Assembly: GCF_004136015.1 (NCBI RefSeq)
Contig: NZ_CP024866.1
Span: 5,491,969-5,555,968 of the forward strand
Direction of reading: 5' to 3'
Origin: Pseudomonas sp. ACM7
GTDB lineage: Bacteria > Pseudomonadota > Gammaproteobacteria > Pseudomonadales > Pseudomonadaceae
Length of the DNA stretch: 64,000 nucleotides
The translations under genes were made by a program, and so were the position numbers. The notes beneath the pieces are model-generated. The model ran no database searches, was not told the origin of the DNA, and saw only the letters and a list, made by a program, of their open reading frames with translations. This document shows, one piece after another, positions 18,040 to 27,572 of the stretch. Positions within the stretch are counted from its first letter, which is position 1; each line of letters begins with the position of its first letter.

Positions 18040-18315
18040 ATGGGTCATATGAGATCGAGCAAAGACAATCTTCTTAAACGCGTAAAGCGAATCGCTGGGC
18101 AAATCCAGGCGATTGAGCGAGCACTCGACTCTGATGATGACTGCTCGAAAACCTTGCTTTTGGTCGCTTCGACCCGTGGCGCTATCAATGGGCTGATGGA
18201 TGAAATCATCGAAGACCACGCTCGTGAACACGTCGCGAATCCGACACTCAGCAACGAAGAAAGAGCGAAAGGTGTCGATGAACTTCTCGAAGCCATTCGC
18301 CGCTATTCCAAATAG
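18040..18315 (+). CDS. dmeR: RcnR/FrmR-family metal-sensing repressor, DmeR-like
   Basis: 91 residues (an alternative ATG lies at 18049). It has the DUF156 fold: LLKRVKRIAGQIQAIERAL in helix 1, DCSKTLLLVASTRGAINGL with the conserved cysteine in helix 2, and IIEDHAREHV. It sits 12 bases upstream of the CDF exporter gene, the gene order of dmeRF operons, in which DmeR represses until Ni or Co binds. It is clearly distinct from the NreA-like paralogue at 15952, which has a His-rich start and a different ligand set. Confidence 0.8.
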   Translation: MGHMRSSKDNLLKRVKRIAGQIQAIERALDSDDDCSKTLLLVASTRGAINGLMDEIIEDHAREHVANPTLSNEERAKGVDELLEAIRRYSK

Positions 18316-18326
18316 GATTTGCTCAG

Positions 18327-19286
18327 ATGAGTAATTCGTACACCGACTATTCCCACGACCATATGTTCCTTGGGAAATCACATGAAGAAAACGCCAAGCG
18401 AACCTTGTGGGTGGTGGCCCTGACCGTCGTAATGATGGTTGCTGAAATCACCGCAGGTTATCTCACTGGCTCAATGGCGTTGCTTGCTGATGGTTTTCAC
18501 ATGGCAACGCACGCTGGAGCACTTGGCATAGCCGCAGCTGCTTACGGTTACGCAAAAAGACATGCCTCAAGTGCTCGCTACAGTTTTGGAACTGGCAAGG
18601 TGGGAGACTTGGGTGGCTTCGCCTCTGCTCTGATATTGGGACTGGTCTCCTTGGGAATTGCCGGAGAGTCGCTATTCCGTCTCTTTCAACCGACTCAAGT
18701 GCAATTCCAGACAGCGACTCTTATCGCAATTGTCGGATTAGCAGTGAATGTGGTGAGCGCGCTTTTGCTGTCTGGCGGTCATGATCATCACCATGGGCAT
18801 GACCACGATGAATCTCACCATGCGCATGGTCAGGACAATAATTTGCGCTCTGCTTACGTTCACGTCATTGCAGATGCACTGACTTCGGTTCTGGCCATCG
18901 CAGCACTGCTTGCTGGTCGATACCTTGGTTGGGTATGGCTCGACCCTGCAATGGGGATTGTGGGTGCAGTTGTCATTGCACGCTGGGCTTGGTCGTTGAT
19001 GCGGGTGACTGCGGGTGTATTGCTCGACCAGACAGATGATCATGTCGCTGAAGAGATTCGTGAACTGGTTGAGCGACCGGGAGATGCTTCGATCATTGAT
19101 CTTCATGTCTGGCAGGTGGGGCCGCAAGCCCGTGCCGCGATTGTGAGTGTTCTGGGCAGCCCAGCAGTGAATGCAGAAAACATACGAGAACGGCTTGCGA
19201 CGGTTCATGAGATCACTCATCTGACAGTTGAGTACCGCACGAAGTTGGGCGCTGATTCACCCGATCAGGTCGCCGTTCTGGCTTAG
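18327..19286 (+). CDS. dmeF: Cation diffusion facilitator (Co/Ni/Zn exporter), DmeF-like
   Basis: 319 residues, six predicted membrane helices. Metal-site motifs are in helix 2 (LLADGFHMATHAG) and helix 5 (HVIADALTSV). A long His loop (HDHHHGHDHDESHHAHG) lies between helices 4 and 5, and the cytoplasmic C-terminal domain contains DLHVWQVGP. The N-terminus also has HDH. This is the DmeF branch of CDF proton antiporters, which move divalent cations such as cobalt to the periplasm. It is the second gene of the operon after DmeR. Confidence 0.88.
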   Translation: MSNSYTDYSHDHMFLGKSHEENAKRTLWVVALTVVMMVAEITAGYLTGSMALLADGFHMATHAGALGIAAAAYGYAKRHASSARYSFGTGKVGDLGGFASALILGLVSLGIAGESLFRLFQPTQVQFQTATLIAIVGLAVNVVSALLLSGGHDHHHGHDHDESHHAHGQDNNLRSAYVHVIADALTSVLAIAALLAGRYLGWVWLDPAMGIVGAVVIARWAWSLMRVTAGVLLDQTDDHVAEEIRELVERPGDASIIDLHVWQVGPQARAAIVSVLGSPAVNAENIRERLATVHEITHLTVEYRTKLGADSPDQVAVLA

Positions 19287-19329
19287 CCATGAACCCGTAG
19301 CACGCGTAAGTTCGACGAGGAATTGAACA

Positions 19330-19512
19330 ATGGCCAAGGACATCGAAAATCCCTGTATTTCTGTTTGCCAGCTGAACAGCGAACTGTGCGTCAGCTGCGG
19401 TCGCACCAAGGAAGACATCAGAAAATGGAAGCGAATGAAGCGTCCAGAAAAAATGGGCGCTGTACAACGCGCGACCCTGCGTCTGAAAAGCCTGCAAAAA
19501 AAGAACTCTTAA
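19330..19512 (+). CDS. DUF1289 family small Cys protein
   Basis: 60 residues with the DUF1289 signature CISVCQLN, then CVSCGRTKEDIRKW: four cysteines in two pairs, suggesting a metal or Fe-S site. A good ribosome site (AGGAA, seven bases before ATG 19330) supports expression. It follows dmeF by 43 bases on the same strand but is a common housekeeping-type orphan in proteobacteria; its function is unknown. Confidence 0.85.
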   Translation: MAKDIENPCISVCQLNSELCVSCGRTKEDIRKWKRMKRPEKMGAVQRATLRLKSLQKKNS

Positions 19513-19544
19513 ACCACCGTCATTTACGTTTTCTACTTTTTCAG

Positions 19545-19623
19545 CCGAAACACAAATTGTTATTGAGGACAGCGGTACGGGGTTATCCGATGCGGTGCAA
19601 GCGCGCCTGTACAACTGTTGCTG
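19545..19623 (+). pseudogene. Fragment of a histidine-kinase ATPase domain
   Basis: A short frame reads AETQIVIEDSGTGLSDAVQ and then ARLY before a stop. This resembles the G1 box (DxGxG) of a HATPase domain. Only about 25 residues survive. The remaining bases to 19723 hold nothing recognisable. Confidence 0.35.
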
Positions 19624-19723
19624 ATCGTCCTTGGCGAATTGCTTGAGAATGAAATCGACAGAGCATGTCCCGCTGCATGGCCATGAACGGTGACCATGCC
19701 GTGATGGGATGGATGGGGCGGGA

Positions 19724-20191
19724 TTAGTTTTCGGGGTATTCAGCAATGGCCTGATCTGTGCCGGCTTTGGTCAGGCCGATTATCTGATAAGCCTCATGTA
19801 CTCCATCGACTTCCATTCCTGGAGAGCCTAGCGGCATGCCAGGAGCGGCGATCCCGAGAAGGTCGTCACGTTTACTCATCGCAATTATTTGCTCAGCGGG
19901 AACGTGGCCCTCAACAAACTTCCCGTTGATCATCGCGGTGTGACAAGACGAGAGTCGTGGAGCGACACCGAGGTCCTGTTTGACAGCACTCATGTTGGTT
20001 TCTACATGATCAATGACGTTGAAGCCATTGGCCTCAAGATGCTGAATCCATTTCTTGCAGCATCCGCAGTTTGCATCTCGATGAACATCGATGGTCAGGG
20101 CCTGTGCCGCTTGAGCGGTTGAAACGATGAACAGCGCGGCGAATGTTGCGATACGCATAAATCGATTTGAGAGTCGGAAGCTACCTTTCAT
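19724..20191 (-). CDS. DUF411 periplasmic metal-binding protein (CopG-like)
   Basis: 155 residues from ATG 20191 (SD AGGAA). There is a signal peptide (FAALFIVSTAQAAQA), then DVHRDANCGCCKKW, the CxCC motif that defines the family, and later SCHTAMINGKFVEGHVPA. Family members bind copper in the periplasm and occur in copper clusters. It is the last gene of the minus-strand copper block, 165 bases downstream of copB. Confidence 0.85.
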   Translation of the reverse strand: MKGSFRLSNRFMRIATFAALFIVSTAQAAQALTIDVHRDANCGCCKKWIQHLEANGFNVIDHVETNMSAVKQDLGVAPRLSSCHTAMINGKFVEGHVPAEQIIAMSKRDDLLGIAAPGMPLGSPGMEVDGVHEAYQIIGLTKAGTDQAIAEYPEN

Positions 20192-20356
20192 GAATATTTC
20201 CTTTTACCTTGGCCGCGTTGGGATATCCCGCGAAAAAGCAGAGCTCTCACCCGAGCTTTCAGTACGGCTGCTTAGGTTTGGTTGATGGTCTCACCCTTGA
20301 GTCGGGGAGGTGGTTCCCCGATCATTCAAAGTTCTTGATGGTGTTGCTAGATAGAA

Positions 20357-21388
20357 TCAGAACCACATCCGAATACCTGCTACAAATCGAGCCTCGTTGG
20401 TCTTTTCTCCTTCATCGCTGGCCAGGTCGGCGGTCTTGCCGTAGGAGCGATTCCAGGTAACCCCGACATAAGGGGCAAATTGGCGAACAATCTCGTAACG
20501 CAATCGGAAACCTACTTCGGTGTTGGCCAGTCCAGACCCAATGCCGCGCTGAGGATCATTTTTTCCGTATAAATTTACTTCGGCTGTTGGCTGCAAGATC
20601 AAGCGATTGGTCAGCAGAATGTCGTAGTCACCCTCAAGTCGAGCAGCGGTTTGACCATTCTCACCGATGTAAGCAGTTGCTTCGGCTTCAAAGTTATAGA
20701 GGGCCATGCCCTGAATACCGAGCGCTCCCCATGTTTGGGGCGACCCAGGCTTGAAGTCTTGTCGAACTCCGGTGACGACATCCCACCATGGACCGATGGC
20801 GTGCCCCCAAAGTGCTTGGAGTTCAGCGTTTTCCGTTACGCCATTGGTACGCTCACCTTCCGAGCGCAACCACAGACGATCAACGTCACCACCGATCCAT
20901 CCTTTTGCATCCCAGGCCAACGCACTACCGTTGTCAGCATCCTGGTACTCAAATTTATCCAGTAACATGAAGGAATTGAGTTTTTTGTCGTGGACACCAT
21001 GACCAGCCACATCTGGAAAGGCGGCGGCACGGTCAGCGTCGGTAAGTACGGGCACCGGGGTTCGGCTCGTGGTAGTCGCCCCTCCATCCATGCTTTCCAT
21101 GCCGTCCATTTGCCCGTCGTCCATGCTCATCTTGCTGTGATCCATAGCCCCCATCTTGCTATGGTCCATGGTTCCCGTTGAGCTGTGGTCCATCTTGGAG
21201 TGATCCATCGCGCCATCTTTCGCTGTGGTTGGCTTGGATTTTTGCGCAGTCGAAGGCTTTGAGTCCGCACTTGATGGCATCGCCATCGACGGATCCATCT
21301 CTTCAGCGGCTTGGGCCATGACAAAGAATGCAGGACTGGTAGAGACTGCCAGTGCCATCAGCATTGAGCGTAGAAAACTACTGGTCAT
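20357..21388 (-). CDS. copB: Copper resistance outer-membrane protein CopB
   Basis: 343 residues from ATG 21388, chosen because the signal peptide starts there ([18 protein letters not shown]); an earlier in-frame ATG at 21421 is less likely. An N-terminal Met/His region carries repeated MDHSKM units (about residues 55-110), followed by a CopB/PcoB beta-barrel domain ([36 protein letters not shown]) and a terminal F expected of outer-membrane barrels. It is thought to sequester or export periplasmic copper with CopA. Confidence 0.93.
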   Translation of the reverse strand: MTSSFLRSMLMALAVSTSPAFFVMAQAAEEMDPSMAMPSSADSKPSTAQKSKPTTAKDGAMDHSKMDHSSTGTMDHSKMGAMDHSKMSMDDGQMDGMESMDGGATTTSRTPVPVLTDADRAAAFPDVAGHGVHDKKLNSFMLLDKFEYQDADNGSALAWDAKGWIGGDVDRLWLRSEGERTNGVTENAELQALWGHAIGPWWDVVTGVRQDFKPGSPQTWGALGIQGMALYNFEAEATAYIGENGQTAARLEGDYDILLTNRLILQPTAEVNLYGKNDPQRGIGSGLANTEVGFRLRYEIVRQFAPYVGVTWNRSYGKTADLASDEGEKTNEARFVAGIRMWF

Positions 21389-21392
21389 GATC

Positions 21393-21641
21393 TCAATCTG
21401 CCTTTTTGGTTTTTTGGTCATGATCCATCGACTCATGGCTCATCTTGCTGTGGTCCATTGACCCGTGATCGGGCTTCGAATCGTTCGCCATAGTCGCAGG
21501 CTTGTCCGTTGCTGTAGCAGGAATAGTAGGTGAATGATCGCTACCATTTTCCCCTGCCAGCACCGTGGACGAAAGTCCACCCAGCAGGCCAACGGCAAAG
21601 AGGCAACCCACCAGCGATTTACGATTTAGGTATGTGCTCAC
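21393..21641 (-). CDS. Met/His-rich small periplasmic protein between copA and copB
   Basis: 82 residues: a signal peptide ([20 protein letters not shown]) then a short mature chain ending in [19 protein letters not shown]. The MDHSKM unit is the same as in CopA and CopB, so copper binding is likely. It lies 12 bases after the copA stop and 4 bases before the copB start, well inside the operon. No named family is recognised. Confidence 0.75.
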   Translation of the reverse strand: MSTYLNRKSLVGCLFAVGLLGGLSSTVLAGENGSDHSPTIPATATDKPATMANDSKPDHGSMDHSKMSHESMDHDQKTKKAD

Positions 21642-21653
21642 AGATCGTCTCCT

Positions 21654-23606
21654 TTACTCATCAACCCGAACTTCACGGAACATGCCCATTTCCATATGGA
21701 AAAGCAGGTGGCAGTGATAGGCCCAGCGACCTAGGGCATCAGCGGTGACTCGATAGCTGCGCTTGGTACCTGGCGGCATGTCAATCGTGTGCTTGCGCAC
21801 CATGAACTTGCCGTTCTCATCCTCAAGGTCACTCCACATGCCGTGAAGATGGATTGGGTGGGTCATCATGGTGTCGTTCACCAGGGTGATGCGCAGGCGC
21901 TCGCCATACTTCAGGCGAAGCGGCTCGGCGTCAGAGAATTTAATACCGTTGAATGACCACGAAAACTTCTCCATGTGACCGGTCAGATGAAGCTCGATGG
22001 TGCGATTGGGCTCACGACCGTCAGGGTCCTGAAATGTGCTTTTCAGGTCAGAGTAGGTGAGCACTCGACGACCATTGTTTCGTAACCCGATGCCAGGATC
22101 GTTTAGCTTTGGCGTGGGGTTCATGGCTTGCATGTCGACCAAGGGGTTGTTGGTTTCAGAGGCTGGGTGAGTCTGCATTTCTCCACCCATGCCGCCCATG
22201 CCAGCCATTCCCGACATATCGCCATGATCCATCCCTGCCATCTTGCTGTGATCCATGCCGGCCATGTTGGACATGTCGCCTTTGTCCATGCTCGCCATCT
22301 TGCTGTGATCCATACCTGCCATGTTAGTCATGTCACCGCTGTCCATGCCGGTCATCCCGGTCATGTCACTTTGGTCCATGCCAGTCATCTTGCTATGGTC
22401 CATGCCGGCCATGGTGGACATGTCACCTTGTTTCATATCACCGCCGCCCATACCAGCCATGCTGCCATGGTCCATGCCCGCCATACCGCCCATTCCCATG
22501 TCATCCATGGTCAAAAGAGGCCGAGGGTCGAGGGCAGGCACCTGTGCCTTTAATCCTTCGCGAACTGCCAGGGTTCCCCGTGCATAACCGGTTCTATCCA
22601 TAGACTGGGCGAAGATGGTGTAGGCCTCTTCATTGGCAGGTTCTACGATTACATCGTAGGTTTCTGCTACGGCGATGCGGAATTCGTCGACGCTGACCGG
22701 GTTGACGTGCTGGCCATCGGCGGCGACAACCGTCATTTTCAAACCAGGGATACGAACGTCGAAGTAGCTCATGGCCGAGCCGTTGATAAAGCGTAGGCGC
22801 AGCTTCTCACCCGGTTTGAAAATCCCGGTCCAGTTACCGTTAGGAGCCTGGCCATTCATGAGATAGGTGTAAGTATCCCCACTGACGTCTGCGAGATCGG
22901 TGGGGTTCATTTTCATTTCAGCCCACATCTTTCGGTCGGCTACGGCAGCAGACCAACCTTGCTTGCTGACATCGTCGATGAAGTCTCCCACGGTACGTTT
23001 GTGGTGGTTGTAGTAGTCCGATTGTTTCTTGAGCTTGGCCATGACGCGACTAGGATCCTCATCGGTCCAGTCGGTCAGCATCACCACGTAATCGCGGTTG
23101 TATTGAAAAGGTTCAGGCTCTTGTGAGTCGATCACGATTGGACCGTAAACGCCTGCCTGTTCCTGTAATCCAGAGTGGCTGTGGTACCAGTACGTACCGT
23201 TTTGATGAACCTTGAACTTGTACTCATACATGCCATCGGGTGCGATGCCATGGAAACTCAAGCCCGGTACACCATCCATGTTGGCGGGCAGAATGATCCC
23301 GTGCCAATGAATGGAGGTGTCTTGATCCAAGCGATTTTTCACACGCAGGGTGACCGTTTCCCCTTCACGCCAGCGCAGCAGTGGTCCCGGCAAAGAGCCA
23401 TTGATGGTCATGGCTGTGCGCGGCGAGCCGGTGATGTTTACAGGGGTTTCACCAATAAACAGATCAAATTCGTTGCCGGTGAGTACGCTCGGCAGACCAG
23501 GACTGCTCACTGCCCACACAGGAGTGCGCCACAGACCAAGACCACCGAGAATGCCGCCTGCGGCCAGGCCTTTAACGAATGTCCGCCTAGAGGTTTTGGA
23601 GTGCAT
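21654..23606 (-). CDS. copA: Periplasmic multicopper oxidase CopA
   Basis: 650 residues from ATG 23606 (the codon at 23621 is a TTG). Tat signal SRRTFVKGLAAGG. Three cupredoxin domains: copper ligands HWHG and WYHSHSG in domain 1, and HPIHLHGMW and HCHLLFHMEMGM in domain 3. Between domains 2 and 3, about residues 372-480 form a Met-rich insert of MDHSKM/GMDxGDM repeats, the expanded CopA copper-storage region. It should oxidise Cu(I) and bind several coppers in the periplasm. A CopR-type box lies 180 bases upstream. Confidence 0.95.
   Translation of the reverse strand: MHSKTSRRTFVKGLAAGGILGGLGLWRTPVWAVSSPGLPSVLTGNEFDLFIGETPVNITGSPRTAMTINGSLPGPLLRWREGETVTLRVKNRLDQDTSIHWHGIILPANMDGVPGLSFHGIAPDGMYEYKFKVHQNGTYWYHSHSGLQEQAGVYGPIVIDSQEPEPFQYNRDYVVMLTDWTDEDPSRVMAKLKKQSDYYNHHKRTVGDFIDDVSKQGWSAAVADRKMWAEMKMNPTDLADVSGDTYTYLMNGQAPNGNWTGIFKPGEKLRLRFINGSAMSYFDVRIPGLKMTVVAADGQHVNPVSVDEFRIAVAETYDVIVEPANEEAYTIFAQSMDRTGYARGTLAVREGLKAQVPALDPRPLLTMDDMGMGGMAGMDHGSMAGMGGGDMKQGDMSTMAGMDHSKMTGMDQSDMTGMTGMDSGDMTNMAGMDHSKMASMDKGDMSNMAGMDHSKMAGMDHGDMSGMAGMGGMGGEMQTHPASETNNPLVDMQAMNPTPKLNDPGIGLRNNGRRVLTYSDLKSTFQDPDGREPNRTIELHLTGHMEKFSWSFNGIKFSDAEPLRLKYGERLRITLVNDTMMTHPIHLHGMWSDLEDENGKFMVRKHTIDMPPGTKRSYRVTADALGRWAYHCHLLFHMEMGMFREVRVDE
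22178..22490 (-). repeat. Met/His-rich coding repeats inside copA
   Basis: Degenerate tandem units built on GGCATGGACCAC/AGCAAGATG encode MDHSKM, MDQSDM, MDSGDM and similar hexapeptides. The pattern makes long spurious frames on the other strand. It is part of the CopA coding sequence and not a non-coding array. Confidence 0.85.
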
Positions 23607-23788
23607 GCCGTTTATGTCCAATCAGTCAAAAGGGAAGCCGTGATAAACAACTAATGAGTTGCTCATACAGGTTGAAGGCAATATCTCGGGAAATCGTGCT
23701 TAGCCCGGATGAGCTTCGCACACCGTTGCCAAAGACGAATGGATACGGCAAGCGGACTCAGAAATTGCCACATCTGGACCATCACGGT

Positions 23789-23805
23789 GATTACATTTCT
23801 GTCAG
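23789..23805 (-). promoter_or_regulatory. CopR-type copper box upstream of copA
   Basis: On the minus strand it reads CTGACAGAAATGTAATC, matching the cop/cus box bound by CopR-type regulators in Pseudomonas. A copy with one difference lies at 27573-27589 before copR. It is about 180 bases before the copA start and just beyond the PtrA-like gene. Confidence 0.7.
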
Positions 23806-23826
23806 CTTGGGAACACTCCAAGCTAC

Positions 23827-24033
23827 TCAGCAACTGGCGTGGTCGTCACCTTTGTCTTTGCTCTCTGCTACCGGGGTTTGAGTGCCTTGCTTTTGGGCTA
23901 CCTGGTACGCTTCCATGGAGTTCTGTCTGGCTGCTTCCATGCGTGCGAATACGCGATCACTGCCACCTTCGGCCAATGCCAGAGAAGAAACGGCCAAGGC
24001 TGCGATGACAAATAGGGTTTTCATGGATTTCAT
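23827..24033 (-). CDS. PtrA-like small copper-responsive periplasmic protein
   Basis: 68 residues from ATG 24033 (SD GAGGAT). A signal peptide (MKTLFVIAALAVSSLALA) is followed by EGGSDRVFARMEAARQNSM and a polar tail ending in HASC. It resembles the N-terminal domain of PtrA, a small copper-induced Pseudomonas protein that also acts on type III secretion regulation. It lies between copA and copZ. The identification rests on recollected motif similarity only. Confidence 0.65.
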   Translation of the reverse strand: MKSMKTLFVIAALAVSSLALAEGGSDRVFARMEAARQNSMEAYQVAQKQGTQTPVAESKDKGDDHASC

Positions 24034-24369
24034 ATGGGTATCCTCGGATAAGATTTGGCTACCCCCGTTGAACCTACATCAAGACGTAATTCGTGGGGGC
24101 TAAGCTCAAGACGCGACGCAATCTTAAAACCCGCAACCTGTCAGAAGCCTTAAGTGAGTATTACGGTTGTGTCAGGTTGTGATTTCCTTACGGAATAGCC
24201 TCCTGACTGCACTCGGAGTAGGCATCTCGTCTTGGTGGTCTGAAGGTTTCCATACAAAGCTAATTGATCAGAGTTGGATCAAGCCATCTCCGTTGCGCGC
24301 TGGTATATGAAATGAACGCTAGAAAAAAGTGTTCATGAGAAACGTGAGCGCGCAGGTCGACCGGGGCTC
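24034..24369. other. Intergenic stretch between the PtrA-like gene and copZ
   Basis: About 335 bases with no credible gene. It should hold the promoter of the PtrA-like gene. A CTGACAG half of the copper box is present on the minus strand near 24140, but the ATGTAATC half is not. Confidence 0.4.
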
Positions 24370-24570
24370 TCAGATGCCGATTTTGGAAGGGAAGCCAAGT
24401 GCCTCAACAATTGAACGCAAGCGCTCTGGGCTTTCGTTGCTTTCGACGTTGACCTTGCCGGCGGCACGATCCACCGAAACGGTTGCCTGGTTATCCAGCG
24501 ACTGAATGGCTTTGGTAATTTTACTGACGCAGCCTCCACAACCAATGCCTGAAACTTCTAAGACGAACAT
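24370..24570 (-). CDS. copZ: Copper chaperone CopZ (HMA domain)
   Basis: 66 residues from ATG 24570, chosen for the AGAGGA ribosome site and because an HMA fold begins there. The metal site is GIGCGGCVSKI with C11 and C14; the usual family form is MxCxxC, and here the preceding residue is Ile-Gly instead of Met-x. It carries Cu(I) in the cytoplasm to the adjacent P-type ATPase, which has no HMA domain of its own. A CueR-type promoter lies upstream. Confidence 0.88.
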   Translation of the reverse strand: MFVLEVSGIGCGGCVSKITKAIQSLDNQATVSVDRAAGKVNVESNESPERLRSIVEALGFPSKIGI

Positions 24571-24614
24571 AGGTATTCCTCTTGTGTTGAGCAGCCCCAT
24601 TTAGCCGCAACCAC

Positions 24615-24645
24615 AGCATCAACGCTGACATGATGGGAAGGTCAA
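24615..24645 (-). promoter_or_regulatory. CueR-type (MerR family) promoter of copZ
   Basis: On the minus strand TTGACC (24645-24640) and GATGCT (24620-24615) are separated by 19 bases, the over-long spacer typical of MerR-family promoters. The spacer carries an imperfect dyad (ACCTTCCCA / ACGCTGACA in opposite orientation) ending in AC...GT as in CueR sites. It starts 45 bases upstream of the copZ ATG. The cueR gene is not in the window. Confidence 0.65.
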
Positions 24646-24682
24646 GAGTTGTCTACGTTGTGGCTTAAATAAGGCATTGATC

Positions 24683-27037
24683 TCAATCTACTTGAGTGTT
24701 CCTCAGCCTCAGTGCATTGAAAACGACGGATGCGGAGCTAACGCTCATGGCAATGGCCGCGATCATCGGCGATAAGAGATGTCCAGTCAGGGGATACAGC
24801 AGACCCGCGGCGAGTGGGATACCCATCGAGTTGTAGATAAAGGCGAAACCCAGATTCTGCCGCATGTTTTTTACCGTCGCGACAGAAAGGGCCCGCGCCC
24901 GGAGAATCCCCATCAAGTCACCCTTTACGAGAGTAAGCTGCGCACTGTTCATCGCGACGTCTGTCCCTGTCCCCATCGCGATGCCTACATCTGCTCGGGC
25001 CAGAGCAGGAGCATCATTGATACCGTCGCCCGCCATGGCAACGCGTCGCCCCGTTTTTTGGAGGTCTGCGACCAGACGCTCCTTGTCTTGGGGTTTCACC
25101 TCACCGTGTACCTCGTCAATACCCATTTCCTTGGCGACAGCCCGTGCCGTGGTGAGGCCATCTCCGGTGGCCATGATGATCTTTATATGGTCGGCTTTGA
25201 GTTTGGTGACAGCCTCCTTGGAGGTCGGCTTGATCGGATCTGACACCGCCAGCAACCCCGCCAGTATTCCATCGACCGCCAGGTAGATGATGCTGATGCC
25301 CTCAAGGCGCAATTGCTCGGCGCGGTTCTTGAGGGGGCTGATGTTCACACCTGCCTCTTCCATCAAGGCGGTATTGCCCAACTGGATTTTCTTGCCATCG
25401 ACCATGCCACTGACCCCGATCCCGGAACCGGACTCGAACGACTCAGGTTTGGTTAGGACCAGATTCTCAGCAAGGGCATGATCAACAATGGCGTGAGCCA
25501 GCGGATGCTCACTGCCTTGATCAAGGCTAGCGGCCAGTTGAAGTACATCATTGGCAACGAACTTCTGTGTGGCTTCCACACTGTGAAACACCGGACGACC
25601 CTCTGTCAGGGTTCCGGTCTTATCCACAATCAGCGTGTCGATCTTGCAAAGGTTCTCGATGGCGCCGGCATCTCTGAACAGAACCCCCATGCTGGCCGCT
25701 TTACCGGTGGAAACCATGATTGACATGGGTGTCGCAAGCCCAAGAGCGCAGGGGCAAGCAATGATAAGCACAGCGACAGCGTTGATTAGGCCGAAGACCC
25801 AGCCAGGCTCTGGGCCAAACAGCCCCCATCCCAACAGAGTCAGTAGGGCAATCGCGATTACGCCCATCACAAAGTAACCCGCGACGACGTCGGCCATGCG
25901 CTGCATGGGGGCTTTAGAGCGTTGGGCACGGGCAACCATCTGAACGATTTGCGACAGCACGGTTTCAGCACCAATTTTCTGCGCTTCCATCACCAGGCTG
26001 CCATGGGTATTGAGCGTGGCACCGATCAGGCTATCACCGCTTCTTTTCATCACAGGGACTGGCTCGCCGGTCAGCATCGACTCATCGACCGCGCTTTCGC
26101 CTTCCAGCACTGAGCCATCGACAGGAACCTTTTCACCCGGTCTGACCCTGAGGTGATCGCCCTTGTGTACATGCGTTAGAGGGATGTCTTCCTCTTTGCC
26201 ATCGGCATTGATCCTGCGTGCGGTTTTCGGAGACAGGCCAAGTAGCGACTTAATAGCCAAAGACGTTTGTGATCGAGCTTTGAGTTCAAGCATCTGACCG
26301 AACAAGGTCAGCGAGATGATTACGGCTGCGGCTTCGAAGTAGACGCCGATGCGACCCTCTTGGATGAAGGTGGTGGGAAAACTCTGGGGAAACAGCGTGG
26401 CTACGACGCTGTAAAGATACGCAGCTGCTGTGCCCAGGCCAATCAAGGTCCACATATTGGGGCTGCGATGACGAATCGAATCGATGCCCCTCACAAAAAA
26501 CGGCCAACCAGCCCATAAGGTTACAGGGGTTGCGAGGATAAGCTCGATCCAGTTCTGGATAGCCCCATGGAAGAGTTGCAACGAGTGTCCCGCCATGGCG
26601 AGTACCGTCACGATCACAGTTAATGGCAACGACCACCAAAAGCGACGGGTGAAATCCTTGAACTCGGGGTTTTCTTCCTCTTCCAGCACTGGCATGACCG
26701 GTTCCAATGTCATGCCGCATTTAGGGCAGGTACCGGGGCCAGGCCGACGTATCTCTGGATGCATAGGGCAGGTGTACTCAGTAGCTTCCTGCGTTTCAGC
26801 TGCTGTTGAGGTATTGCTGGAGTGATCGGTATTGAAAGGTGGAGCGGTAAAACGCTGCGGTTCTGCTCGAAATTTCTCTTGGCACTTCAGGCTGCAAAAC
26901 TTATACGTCTGCCCCTGGTAAATCTCGCTGAACTTGATTGGTGGGGTAACTGCCATGCCGCACACCGGATCGCGTAGACCTTCATCCAGGACCTTCGCAG
27001 GATGGGTGTGGTCTAGGTGACTTGTGGCGTTGGGCAT
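24683..27037 (-). CDS. Cu(I)-exporting P1B-type ATPase with YHS domain
   Basis: 784 residues. N-terminal YHS domain ([10 protein letters not shown]26; [12 protein letters not shown]) then a heavy-metal-binding region YTCPMHPEI...CPKCGM (about 88-111) in place of the usual HMA domain. Membrane domain with CPC at 428-430, actuator TGEPVP, phosphorylation site D472 (DKTGTLTEG) and [10 protein letters not shown] hinge; eight membrane helices are expected. This layout is that of CopA-2/CopF/SilP-type copper or silver exporters. It lies 112 bases upstream of copZ on the same strand and 2 bases after the DUF2933 gene. Confidence 0.92.
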   Translation of the reverse strand: MPNATSHLDHTHPAKVLDEGLRDPVCGMAVTPPIKFSEIYQGQTYKFCSLKCQEKFRAEPQRFTAPPFNTDHSSNTSTAAETQEATEYTCPMHPEIRRPGPGTCPKCGMTLEPVMPVLEEEENPEFKDFTRRFWWSLPLTVIVTVLAMAGHSLQLFHGAIQNWIELILATPVTLWAGWPFFVRGIDSIRHRSPNMWTLIGLGTAAAYLYSVVATLFPQSFPTTFIQEGRIGVYFEAAAVIISLTLFGQMLELKARSQTSLAIKSLLGLSPKTARRINADGKEEDIPLTHVHKGDHLRVRPGEKVPVDGSVLEGESAVDESMLTGEPVPVMKRSGDSLIGATLNTHGSLVMEAQKIGAETVLSQIVQMVARAQRSKAPMQRMADVVAGYFVMGVIAIALLTLLGWGLFGPEPGWVFGLINAVAVLIIACPCALGLATPMSIMVSTGKAASMGVLFRDAGAIENLCKIDTLIVDKTGTLTEGRPVFHSVEATQKFVANDVLQLAASLDQGSEHPLAHAIVDHALAENLVLTKPESFESGSGIGVSGMVDGKKIQLGNTALMEEAGVNISPLKNRAEQLRLEGISIIYLAVDGILAGLLAVSDPIKPTSKEAVTKLKADHIKIIMATGDGLTTARAVAKEMGIDEVHGEVKPQDKERLVADLQKTGRRVAMAGDGINDAPALARADVGIAMGTGTDVAMNSAQLTLVKGDLMGILRARALSVATVKNMRQNLGFAFIYNSMGIPLAAGLLYPLTGHLLSPMIAAIAMSVSSASVVFNALRLRNTQVD

Positions 27038-27039
27038 GA

Positions 27040-27294
27040 CTAGTTTCCTTTCTCATCTTTGTTGGTTTTTGCCGAGTCGGCATGTCCACCATGGTGCCCA
27101 TGGCCGTGTCCAAAAAAATGCATCAAGGGGCAGAGCAAAAGGATCAGATAGGGCAGATAAGGCGAAACATGGCCGAAGTGTTCCCGAACCAGGTAGAAGG
27201 CGCCAATCGCAATCAGCATGATGAGTACGACACCCATTTTGCTCCTCCAAAATGGAGGGTCCGCGTTTTCAACAGAATGCTGATGAGGGGTCAT
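27040..27294 (-). CDS. DUF2933 small membrane protein
   Basis: 84 residues from ATG 27294 (SD GGGAG). One or two membrane segments ([34 protein letters not shown]) precede a His tail ([10 protein letters not shown]). DUF2933 proteins commonly accompany copper ATPases. It is the first gene of the minus-strand block, 2 bases ahead of the ATPase, so the pair is almost certainly co-translated. It may hold metal at the membrane; no function is proven. Confidence 0.82.
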   Translation of the reverse strand: MTPHQHSVENADPPFWRSKMGVVLIMLIAIGAFYLVREHFGHVSPYLPYLILLLCPLMHFFGHGHGHHGGHADSAKTNKDEKGN

Positions 27295-27572
27295 GATGTA
27301 GCTCCCACTGTTATGGCAAGAGTTGCCGTGAGTCTGATACTTGAGCGTAGTCAATGCTCGTTTTAAAACTGTGACCTCGATCAAGTCACGCGTACTACAC
27401 ATTACGCTGAGTGACCATTCAGACCGGTGGTGGCTCCGAAGGGCCGGTGCTTGTGTGGAAAGGGCTCGATGGGCTCTTGATCAGAACTTGGTCGCGGACG
27501 TTGCGGACGAGTGTATGCAAGTATTCATGCTCGTCACGAGGCAACGCTCGGCCGACATCCACCTGAAGCCAA

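Noticed and set aside
22109..22587. Repeats in copA as a CRISPR array or satellite, and long plus-strand frames there
   Set aside because: Repeats are degenerate and in frame with CopA; no spacers of constant length; the plus-strand frames are by-products of the Met codons.
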